Of a stretch of 5,459 bases of DNA, positions 1-4,602 are shown piece after piece. The stretch lies in assembly GCA_021793495.1 (NCBI GenBank), contig JAJYSQ010000164.1, positions 1 through 5,459 on the forward strand, given 5' to 3'. The stretch's first letter is position 1, and each line of letters starts with the position of its first letter. Under the pieces are notes generated by a model. That model had not been told where the DNA came from, searched no databases, and was given only the letters and a program-made list of their open reading frames with translations. This DNA comes from Actinomycetes bacterium (GTDB taxonomy: Bacteria > Actinomycetota > Actinomycetes > JAJYSQ01). A program made the position numbers and the translations under genes.

Positions 1-716
1 ATGTCCTCGGGAGTGCTCATGCGACCCAGCGCGATCATGCTGACGGCTGCCTGTCGCAGGTGGTCGGGCACGCCCAGCCCCCCCTCGTCGACCTTGGGCT
101 GGGTCAGGCGGGTGTCCACGAACCCCGGGGCCACGGCGTTGACATTGATCCCGAAGGGGCCGAGCTCACGGGCCAGCGTCTTGGTCACTGCGATGATCGC
201 GCCCTTGGCCGCCGTGTAGTTGAACTGCCCGGGGTTGCCCATCAGAGCCGCCACGCTGCTGGTGAAAGTGATCTTGCGGTGGTACGCCACCCGGCCGTGC
301 TCCGCGATCTCGGCCTTGGCCACCTCTCGCAGGTACGGCATCGCGGCCACGGTGGTATGGAACCCGGTGGTCAGGTTGGCGTCCAGCACGAATCGGTACA
401 TCTCGTCGTCCATCGTGTGGAACATCTTGTCCCGGGTGGTCCCGGCGTTGTTCACCACGATGTCGAGCTGACCGTAGGTACCCACCGCTCGCTCGACCAG
501 TCCGCGGGCTGCCGCCAGGTCCACGGTGTCCGAGACGTCGGCCACCGCGGACCCCCCGGCGGCCCGCACCAGCGCGACCGTCTCCCGCGCCGGCTGCGCA
601 TCGATGTCGTTGACCACCACGCGGGCGCCGTCGGCGGCCAGCCGCAGCGCCGTGGCGCGACCGATACCTCGTCCGGCTCCGGTGACGATCGCCACCCGGG
701 TGTCCAGTCGTCCCAT
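1..716 (-). CDS. SDR-family oxidoreductase, 3-oxoacyl-ACP reductase (FabG)-like, C-terminus cut by window edge
   Basis: A classical short-chain dehydrogenase/reductase that probably reduces a 3-keto group with NAD(P)H in the cytoplasm; the true substrate is not readable. The cofactor motif TGAGRGIG is at residues 12-19, NNAG at 89-92, and the catalytic tetrad is N114, S154, Y167 and K171 (YTAAK). The Ser-Tyr spacing of 13 is normal. A PG motif follows the catalytic helix (VAPGF, about 195-199). The strand before the catalytic Ser is preceded by a longer charged stretch (about 129-150, ending YHRKITFTSS) than in E. coli FabG, so this is a distinct subfamily. The ATG at 716-714 is preceded by AGGGAGGTG (729-721). 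The reading frame is open to the left edge, 238 residues visible, so roughly 10-40 residues are missing. It starts 34 bp after rpmG on the same strand and is likely co-transcribed. Family certain; the FabG role is inference. Confidence 0.95.
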   Translation of the reverse strand, partial: MGRLDTRVAIVTGAGRGIGRATALRLAADGARVVVNDIDAQPARETVALVRAAGGSAVADVSDTVDLAAARGLVERAVGTYGQLDIVVNNAGTTRDKMFHTMDDEMYRFVLDANLTTGFHTTVAAMPYLREVAKAEIAEHGRVAYHRKITFTSSVAALMGNPGQFNYTAAKGAIIAVTKTLARELGPFGINVNAVAPGFVDTRLTQPKVDEGGLGVPDHLRQAAVSMIALGRMSTPED

Positions 717-750
717 CCGCCACCTCCCTGGCTGCCGGCCCGACCGGGTG

Positions 751-918
751 CTAGCGGGTCTCGCGGTGCTCGGTGTGGTGCCCGCAGGACGAGCAGAACT
801 TGCGCAGCTCGACCCGGTCGGGATCGTTGCGCCGGTTCTTGCGGGTGATGTAGTTGCGGTTCTTGCACTCCGCGCAGGCCAAGGTGATCTTGGGGCGGAT
901 GTCGGTCTTGGACGCCAC
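751..918 (-). CDS. rpmG: 50S ribosomal protein L33 (bL33), zinc-binding form
   Basis: A 55-residue ribosomal protein of the large subunit, located near the E site. The protein shows the family pattern: basic N-terminus ([14 protein letters not shown]), [10 protein letters not shown] in the middle, and an HRETR end. Two CxxC pairs (C15/C18 and C42/C45) form the zinc-ribbon site, so this is the C+ paralog rather than the cysteine-free form made under zinc limitation. The start is GTG at 918-916, chosen because it gives the canonical length and N-terminus and has AGGGAG nine bases upstream (933-928). The reading frame stays open further upstream, but that extension is unlike any L33. It follows tRNA-Met by about 130 bp and precedes the SDR gene by 34 bp, all on the minus strand. 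The tRNA-Thr/tRNA-Met/rpmG order is familiar from actinobacteria (from memory). Confidence 0.97.
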   Translation of the reverse strand: MASKTDIRPKITLACAECKNRNYITRKNRRNDPDRVELRKFCSSCGHHTEHRETR

Positions 919-988
919 GGACGGACACTCCCTGATGGGGCCGGTGGAGCAGAGGGGCCCGGCTGCCCAGCGGGCACCGAACCGGGCA

Positions 989-1019
989 AGGTTACCCGAC
1001 GCAACCAGCGCCGGCCCAA
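989..1019 (-). promoter_or_regulatory. Weak candidate promoter for rpmG
   Basis: On the minus strand TTGGGC (1019-1014) is followed after 19 bases by TAACCT (994-989), which fits the loose actinobacterial TAnnnT -10. It would start transcription about 65-70 bases before the rpmG GTG. The -35 overlaps the loop of the hairpin and the spacing is long, so this is only a candidate; read-through from the tRNAs is the alternative. Confidence 0.2.
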
Positions 1020-1037
1020 CGGCACCGGCGCTGGTTG
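1002..1037 (-). terminator. Perfect 13-bp hairpin between tRNA-Met and rpmG (terminator or processing hairpin)
   Basis: Left arm CAACCAGCGCCGG (1002-1014) is the exact reverse complement of the right arm CCGGCGCTGGTTG (1025-1037), with a 10-base loop. On the minus strand it begins 11 bases beyond the tRNA-Met 3' end. There is no U-tract after it, as is common for hairpins in GC-rich actinobacteria, so it may be a U-less terminator, a partial attenuator between tRNAs and rpmG, or a 3'-processing element. The structure is seen; the function is inferred. Confidence 0.55.
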
Positions 1038-1047
1038 GGCGCAGCGG

Positions 1048-1120
1048 TAGCGGTGGCCGGACTCGAACCGGCGACACAGCGATTATGAGCCGCTTGCTCT
1101 GCCAACTGAGCTACACCGCC
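1048..1120 (-). tRNA. tRNA-Met (CAT), elongator type
   Basis: The 73-nt cloverleaf folds cleanly: acceptor GGCGGTG with CACCGCT (first pair G-U), D stem GCTC/GAGC, anticodon stem AGCGG/TCGCT, T stem GCCGG/CCGGC with loop TTCGAGT. The anticodon CAT is complementary to 1085-1087. The first pair is not the C-A mismatch of initiator tRNA and the anticodon stem lacks the three G-C pairs next to the loop, so it is the elongator; tRNA-Ile2 is less likely given the neighbourhood. The discriminator is A, followed by CCG, so the terminal CCA must be completed by nucleotidyltransferase. Confidence 0.93.
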
Positions 1121-1158
1121 CCGACGGCCGGTCCGGGCCAGCCGGCTACCAGCCGCAG

Positions 1159-1231
1159 AGCCCCAATACGGAATCGAACCGTAGACCTTCTCCTTACCAT
1201 GGAGACGCTCTGCCGACTGAGCTATTGGGGC
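1159..1231 (-). tRNA. tRNA-Thr (GGT)
   Basis: A 73-nt cloverleaf: acceptor GCCCCAA with TTGGGGC, D stem GCTC/GAGC, anticodon stem TCTCC/GGAGA with loop ATGGTAA, T stem TACGG/CCGTA. The anticodon GGT (complement of 1196-1198) reads ACC, the preferred Thr codon in high-GC genomes, and ACU. The discriminator is T. No CCA is encoded (CTG follows). It lies 38 bp upstream of tRNA-Met on the same strand. Confidence 0.96.
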
Positions 1232-1243
1232 GGGCGAGACACG

Positions 1244-1249
1244 AGGATA
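1244..1249 (-). promoter_or_regulatory. Candidate -10 element (TATCCT) upstream of tRNA-Thr
   Basis: TATCCT on the minus strand fits TAnnnT and lies 12 bases before the first base of tRNA-Thr, so a start would fall a few bases ahead of the mature 5' end. No convincing -35 (GCATCG at the expected place). The same hexamer recurs upstream of tRNA-Tyr. Confidence 0.28.
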
Positions 1250-1258
1250 CACGGACCG

Positions 1259-1308
1259 GGGCAGGCCGATGCCCGCCTGCCCACCCCGGGGCCGGCTCGA
1301 CCCCGGCC
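1259..1308 (-). repeat. Inverted repeats in the tRNA-Tyr/tRNA-Thr spacer
   Basis: In the 107-bp spacer, GGGCAGGC (1259-1266) pairs with GCCTGCCC (1275-1282) across an 8-base loop, and GGCCGG (1290-1295) pairs with CCGGCC (1303-1308). Neither is followed by a U-run on the minus strand. They could be processing hairpins in a Tyr-Thr-Met precursor or simply a consequence of high GC. Confidence 0.3.
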
Positions 1309-1338
1309 GCCGCACGAGGCACGACCGGGGTCGGTGGG

Positions 1339-1420
1339 TGGCAGGTGTTGGATTCGAACCAACGAAGGCTGAGCCGACGGTTTTACAGACCGCTCCCTTT
1401 GGCCGCTCGGGCAACCTGCC
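1339..1420 (-). tRNA. tRNA-Tyr (GTA), class II with long variable arm
   Basis: An 82-nt tRNA with acceptor GGCAGGT/ACCTGCC, D stem CCC/GGG, anticodon stem GCGGT/ACCGT, loop CTGTAAA and T stem GTTGG/CCAAC. The anticodon GTA is complementary to 1384-1386. The 13-nt variable arm (GGC TCA GCC hairpin) is the expected bacterial tRNA-Tyr feature and separates it from class I tRNAs. The discriminator is A; CCC rather than CCA follows. It is the first gene of the minus-strand tRNA group and diverges from the YajQ gene. Confidence 0.96.
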
Positions 1421-1475
1421 GGTCCTGCTCGTCGGGACCGCACCACGCGGTACCGGTGCCCGTCGACGCGCTGAG

Positions 1476-1481
1476 AGGATA
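1476..1481 (-). promoter_or_regulatory. Candidate -10 element (TATCCT) upstream of tRNA-Tyr
   Basis: TATCCT on the minus strand lies about 55 bases before mature tRNA-Tyr in the 87-bp region shared with the divergent YajQ gene. A good -35 is not visible (GGCTCC at the expected distance). It matches the element in front of tRNA-Thr exactly, which is the main reason to list it. Confidence 0.25.
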
Positions 1482-1507
1482 GCGCAGGTGAGTGAGGAGG
1501 AGCCGAG

Positions 1508-1996
1508 ATGCCCGACGCGTCGTTCGACATCGTCAGCAAGGTGGACCGTCAGGAGGTGGACAACGCGGTGAACCAGGCGGCCCGGGAGGTCGCTGCGCGC
1601 TTCGACTTCAAGGGGACAGGGGCGGGCATCGCGTGGGCCGGGCCGGAGGTGGTGCTGCGCGCGTCCAGCCCGGAGCGGGTCACCGCGGTGCTGGACGTGT
1701 TCCAGGAAAAGCTGGTCAAGCGGGGGGTCTCGCTGAAGGCGGTCACTCCCAGCGAGCCGGCAGCATCCGGCAAGGAGTTCCGGATCACCGTCACCCTCGA
1801 CGAGGGGATCTCCGCCGAGCACGCCAAGCGCCTGGTCCGGATCATCAGGGACGAGGGACCCAAGGGGTTGACCACGGCGATCCAGGGCGACCAGCTTCGG
1901 GTCACCGGCAAGAAGCGCGACGACCTGCAGGCCGTCATCGCCCTGGTGCGGGACAAGGAGCTCGACTTCGCCGTGCAGTTCACCAACTATCGGTAG
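1508..1996 (+). CDS. YajQ-family cyclic-di-GMP-binding / nucleotide-binding protein
   Basis: A complete 162-residue protein, the usual size for YajQ/UPF0234. It opens with the family signature ([20 protein letters not shown], residues 4-23), followed by RFDFKGT near residue 31, and ends with the typical VQFTNYR. The family folds as two ferredoxin-like (RRM-like) domains; in Xanthomonas a member binds cyclic di-GMP and acts with a transcription factor, and E. coli YajQ binds nucleotides and RNA. Which ligand this one uses cannot be read. The ATG has AGGAGGAG at 1495-1502, seven bases away from the GGAGG end, so the start is secure. It is monocistronic as far as seen: divergent from tRNA-Tyr (87 bp) and convergent with the protease gene (41 bp). 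The family is certain; the signalling role in actinobacteria is inference. Confidence 0.96.
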   Translation: MPDASFDIVSKVDRQEVDNAVNQAAREVAARFDFKGTGAGIAWAGPEVVLRASSPERVTAVLDVFQEKLVKRGVSLKAVTPSEPAASGKEFRITVTLDEGISAEHAKRLVRIIRDEGPKGLTTAIQGDQLRVTGKKRDDLQAVIALVRDKELDFAVQFTNYR

Positions 1997-2037
1997 CGGC
2001 CCGTGCGCTGCCCAGCGGGGGCGCCCAGGGCCTCCCG

Positions 2038-2919
2038 TCAGCGGGGTGCGCCCATGGCCTCCAGCTGGGCGGCTCGCCGGGTGACCGAGGCGACCGGGCG
2101 TACCAGGTGTCGGGACAGCCCCTCGGCCCGGCAAGGGTCCACGATCGCCAGCACCCGGGTCGCCTGCAGCGGGGGCCAGGGTGCGGCACCGCCCGTCGCG
2201 ACCGCCGTGGTGATCAGACGCAGCGCCGTCGCGAGGGCCTCCGGGTCTCCGGTGACGGCCACCGCGTCGCGATCGGCACGCGCCTCGCGCGCGCCGGGCA
2301 GGGTGAGCCTGAGCAGCAGCCCGGCGACCGGGGCGAGCAGCGCCAGCAGCAGCAGGCCCGGAGGGTTGGCTCCGTCGTCGTCACGTGGGCCCATCGGCAG
2401 GACCCACGCCAGGGTCACGACCGAGAGCACCACCGCGGCCAGCCCCACGGCGACCGAGGAGATCAGGGTGTCACCCCGGCGTATGTGGGCCAGCTCGTGG
2501 GCGAGGACGGCCCGCAGCTGGCGCTCGTCAAGCAGCTCCAGCAGCTGTTCGGTCAGGCAGATCGAGGCGTTGCGCGGACCCCGCCCCGTGCTCAGCGCGG
2601 TCGGCGCACTCAGCGGGGAGAGGTAGACCCGGGGCACCGGGGTGCCGGCGGCGGCTGAGACCTCCGCCACCAGCCGGAACAGCCGCGGGGCCTGGGTCTC
2701 GACGACCGGGTGCGCACGTACCATCCACAAGATCCATCGGTCGGAGTACCCGACCACGCCGACACCGGTGAGCACCACGACCACCACGGCCACCGTGAGC
2801 CCCCAGGAGCCGGTCAGCGAACCGACCACCAGCACGGGTGCGGCGACGGCGGCCAGCAGCACCACGGTCGCCGCCACCGTCTCGGCCGGCTCGCCCGGTC
2901 GGGCGCTGGTCGTCGTCAT
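2038..2919 (-). CDS. M48-family (HtpX-like) membrane zinc metalloprotease
   Basis: A complete 293-residue membrane endopeptidase, close to the usual HtpX length. Two hydrophobic segments lie at about 16-34 and 39-57, then a soluble part with PVPRVYLSPLSAPTAL (95-110), the zinc motif HELAH (141-145), hydrophobic segments at about 152-174 and 187-205, and the third zinc ligand E212 in REARADRDAV with D216. The end has the family's PPLQATRV element (249-256). HtpX proteases degrade damaged membrane proteins alongside FtsH; that role is assumed by homology. The ATG at 2919-2917 has GAGGAG 12 bases upstream. An in-frame ATG 28 codons earlier (3003) lacks a good binding site and would add a charged, Pro/Arg-rich leader. 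It lies 152 bp after nuoI on the same strand and may share its transcript or have its own. Confidence 0.95.
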   Translation of the reverse strand: MTTTSARPGEPAETVAATVVLLAAVAAPVLVVGSLTGSWGLTVAVVVVVLTGVGVVGYSDRWILWMVRAHPVVETQAPRLFRLVAEVSAAAGTPVPRVYLSPLSAPTALSTGRGPRNASICLTEQLLELLDERQLRAVLAHELAHIRRGDTLISSVAVGLAAVVLSVVTLAWVLPMGPRDDDGANPPGLLLLALLAPVAGLLLRLTLPGAREARADRDAVAVTGDPEALATALRLITTAVATGGAAPWPPLQATRVLAIVDPCRAEGLSRHLVRPVASVTRRAAQLEAMGAPR

Positions 2920-3071
2920 GGTCTGCGCGCTCTCCTCACCGTGCCGCCGGCACCAGCCAATCGGCGAGGCATCACCGGGGCGGCGGCCAGGCGGGCGGAC
3001 CATCGCTGGACGTGCCGGGAAACGCGCCACGGTCCGGGGACGTTCCCTCCCGGGGTGTCCCGCGGCGGTGC

Positions 3072-3458
3072 TCACCCGGTCCTGGGAGCCCCGACAGGCT
3101 CGGGAACCGGGACCTGGCTCATGGCCGCACGCAGCGCCTCGCGCTCGGCGACCAGCGACTCCATCCGGCTGCCTGGACCGGTCACCGACTCGGCCCAGAA
3201 CAAGGCGTCGAACGGGCATACCTCGATGCAGATGCCGCAGTACATGCACAGCCCGAAGTCGATCGCGAACCGGTCGACGACGTGGCGGGTCCGCGCCCGG
3301 GAGCCTGCGCTGGCCAGGACGTCCTCGGAGTGTGCCTCGAGGATGACGCACCAGTCGGGACACTGGCGCACGCACAGCATGCACGCCGTGCAGTTCTCCT
3401 CGAGCAGGGCGATCGTCCCGTGCCGGCGAGACGGTGGCACGGACGTACCGGTACTCAC
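3072..3458 (-). CDS. nuoI: NADH-quinone oxidoreductase subunit I-like 2x[4Fe-4S] ferredoxin
   Basis: A 128-residue ferredoxin-type subunit that in complex I carries clusters N6a and N6b and passes electrons towards the N2 cluster of NuoB. Motif one is C23, C26, C29, then C33-P; motif two is C71, C74, C77, then C81-P, in LCMYCGICIEVCPFDALFW. Canonical NuoI proteins are about 160-200 residues; this one lacks most of the N-terminal helical extension that lies along the membrane subunit. The charged tail after residue 98 (MESLVAEREALRAAM) resembles the NuoI of second, incomplete nuo clusters of Streptomyces as I remember them. The start GTG (3458-3456) overlaps the nuoC stop in GTGA, with no clear binding site, so translation is probably coupled. 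The ATG-initiated extension upstream in this frame lies inside nuoC and is rejected. Third gene of nuoBCI; 152 bp before htpX. Confidence 0.9.
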   Translation of the reverse strand: MSTGTSVPPSRRHGTIALLEENCTACMLCVRQCPDWCVILEAHSEDVLASAGSRARTRHVVDRFAIDFGLCMYCGICIEVCPFDALFWAESVTGPGSRMESLVAEREALRAAMSQVPVPEPVGAPRTG

Positions 3459-4027
3459 GGGTCGCCCGTCGGTGAGGCGTCCTGACCCGGGTGCGCGGGA
3501 CGAGCCGCCGGGTCCGCCGCACCCGGCCACAGCACCCTGGCTCGCTCGACGAGCTCGAACTCCTTGCGCAACGGGTGTCCGGTGAACCCGTCGGGCAGCA
3601 GCAGCGACCGTAGCCCGGGGTGCCCGGTGAACTCCACGCCGAACATCTCGGCGGTCTCCCGCTCGTGCCAGCCGGCCGCCGGGAAGACGTCCACGACGCT
3701 GCTCAACCGGGGACGCTCACGCGGCACCCGGGTCCGTACGAGCAGTCGGTTCACCCCCCCAGGGACGTCGACGGCCGCGAGATGTGCCAGCACCGAGAAC
3801 CCGACGTCCTGCTCGTCCACCGCGGTGATCCAGTCCAGCATCGACATCTCCAGCCGGTCACGGGCCAGCTGGAGAGACTCGTGCCAGCGCTCGCTCGCGA
3901 CATCCACGGTGGACGGTGCCATCGGCGCCGGTGCCAGGACCCCGTCCACCAGCGCGGCCAGCCTCTGCGCGGCCCCGGCCGAGCGGTGGGCAACGGTGGC
4001 ACCGGCCAGGTCGTCGCGGTCGCTCAC
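3455..4027 (-). CDS. nuoC: NADH-quinone oxidoreductase subunit C-like protein
   Basis: A 190-residue homolog of the 30-kDa subunit of the complex I peripheral arm, which packs against NuoB and NuoD and has no cofactor. The diagnostic segment is at residues 120-157: WHERETAEMFG, then FTGHPGLRSLLLPDGF and GHPLRKEF. The first 110 residues are more divergent (DWITAVDEQD near 65-74, with LLVRTRVPRE at 95-104, matching the family's usual layout). A Pro/Ala-rich tail of about 20 residues follows. The GTG start at 4027-4025 overlaps the nuoB stop by GTGA, and a G-rich run lies just upstream. Unlike HyfG/HycE of group 4 hydrogenases, it is not fused to a NuoD-like domain: it stops right after the NuoC motif. 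No separate nuoD is next to it. The homology is certain; assembly into a full complex is not shown. Confidence 0.93.
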   Translation of the reverse strand: MSDRDDLAGATVAHRSAGAAQRLAALVDGVLAPAPMAPSTVDVASERWHESLQLARDRLEMSMLDWITAVDEQDVGFSVLAHLAAVDVPGGVNRLLVRTRVPRERPRLSSVVDVFPAAGWHERETAEMFGVEFTGHPGLRSLLLPDGFTGHPLRKEFELVERARVLWPGAADPAARPAHPGQDASPTGDP

Positions 4028-4503
4028 CGACCCCCGCCCCCGGGGATCGTGGCGATCCGGCGCAACCCCTCGAGCAGCGCCGCCGGCGAGGGCGGGCAGC
4101 CCGGCACGTACACGTCGACGCCGAACAGCACGCCGGTCCCGTTGGTCACGGCGTACGAGTCCCAGTACGGGCCCCCGCTGGTGGCACAGGCTCCGTACGC
4201 GAGCACTGCCGTGCCCTGCGGGCATGCCTGACGAGCCCGGGCCAGAGCCGGTGCGGCCACGACGGTGATCGTGCCCGACACCACCAGCACGTCCTGGACG
4301 ACGCGGCTCGTACGCGCTGTCGGCATCCGTCTCGGGTCCGGCACCACCAGCGCCACCGCCGCCTCGAGCGCGCAGCACGCCAGTCCGACACCCGCGACCC
4401 GCAGCCGCAGACCCACACCGTCGACCTCGACGGTGACGGTCATGGGCTCCCGGTCGGTCGCAGACCGGCCCACCGGTGGCGCTGGCAGGTACGTGATCGA
4501 CAC
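4024..4503 (-). CDS. nuoB: NADH-quinone oxidoreductase subunit B-like [4Fe-4S] protein
   Basis: A 159-residue homolog of the PSST/NuoB subunit, which holds the terminal N2 cluster and gives electrons to quinone. All four N2 ligands are visible: tandem C43-C44 in GLACCALE, C106 in YGACATSGGPY and C136 in YVPGCPPSPAALLEGL. DVLVVSGTIT (71-80) is the family's central strand. The tandem cysteines and GLACC context favour NuoB over NiFe-hydrogenase small subunits, which have CxxC. The residues between about 48 and 66 are less conserved. GTG at 4503-4501 is taken as the start because GGGAGG lies seven bases upstream; the ATG at residue 21 has its nearest GGAG only three bases away. First gene of the nuoBCI operon, divergent from the oxidoreductase gene at 4603. 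Its quinone-site partner NuoD is not encoded here. Confidence 0.93.
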   Translation of the reverse strand: MSITYLPAPPVGRSATDREPMTVTVEVDGVGLRLRVAGVGLACCALEAAVALVVPDPRRMPTARTSRVVQDVLVVSGTITVVAAPALARARQACPQGTAVLAYGACATSGGPYWDSYAVTNGTGVLFGVDVYVPGCPPSPAALLEGLRRIATIPGGGGR

Positions 4504-4510
4504 GCGGGAT

Positions 4511-4516
4511 CCTCCC
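4511..4516 (-). promoter_or_regulatory. Ribosome binding site deciding the nuoB GTG start
   Basis: GGGAGG on the minus strand lies seven bases before the GTG at 4503. It favours this start over the in-frame ATG 20 codons later. Confidence 0.8.
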
Positions 4517-4540
4517 AGGGCAAGGTCACGGGCGGCCGTT

Positions 4541-4584
4541 CGCCGGCGCCCACCAGGCTAGCCCGGATTGCGTGGGTGCCGGCG
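4541..4584. repeat. Imperfect 13-bp dyad in the divergent nuoB / oxidoreductase intergenic region
   Basis: CGCCGGCGCCCAC (4541-4553) faces GTGGGTGCCGGCG (4572-4584), pairing at 12 of 13 positions with one G/T mismatch, around an 18-bp centre. It lies between two divergent genes, 19 bp from the GTG at 4603. It could be an operator for a dimeric regulator or a hairpin in the upstream RNA. High GC makes chance partly plausible. The centre contains TAGCCT on the minus strand, a TAnnnT match, without a well-placed -35. Confidence 0.4.
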
Positions 4585-4602
4585 GGCCGTCAAGGTGGAC
4601 GG

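Noticed and set aside
1420..1451. Short dyads (CGGTCC/GGACCG and ACCGC/GCGGT) upstream of tRNA-Tyr
   Set aside because: Five- and six-base arms are expected by chance at this GC content.
1997..2037. Possible bidirectional terminator between the convergent YajQ and HtpX genes
   Set aside because: Only short GC-rich palindromes (such as GGGCGCCC) are present, with no stem longer than about four pairs and no T-run.
992..2134. Long minus-strand reading frame of 380 codons
   Set aside because: It runs through three tRNA genes and antisense to the well-supported YajQ gene; the translation is Gly/Arg/Pro-rich with no family signature.
2311..2361. CAGCAG-type runs suggesting a microsatellite
   Set aside because: On the coding (minus) strand these are CTG leucine codons of an HtpX transmembrane segment, an expected composition effect.
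1492..2658. Long plus-strand reading frame of 388 codons
   Set aside because: It is a shifted frame over the YajQ gene and antisense to the HtpX-like gene; Gln/Gly/Arg-rich low-complexity translation typical of high-GC shadows.
2710..3585. Plus-strand reading frame of 291 codons opposite htpX and nuoI
   Set aside because: It is antisense to two genes with intact catalytic or iron-sulfur motifs and shows no motif of its own.
4024..4503. NuoB-like gene as a group 4 NiFe-hydrogenase small subunit
   Set aside because: The tandem cysteines in GLACC are the NuoB pattern rather than CxxC, and no large-subunit gene with NiFe cysteine pairs is present in the window.
4588..4593. TTGACG on the minus strand as a -35 for nuoB
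   Set aside because: The nearest TAnnnT (TAGCCT, 4560-4555) is 27 bases away, too far for a standard promoter, and at 16-18 bases there is no usable -10.
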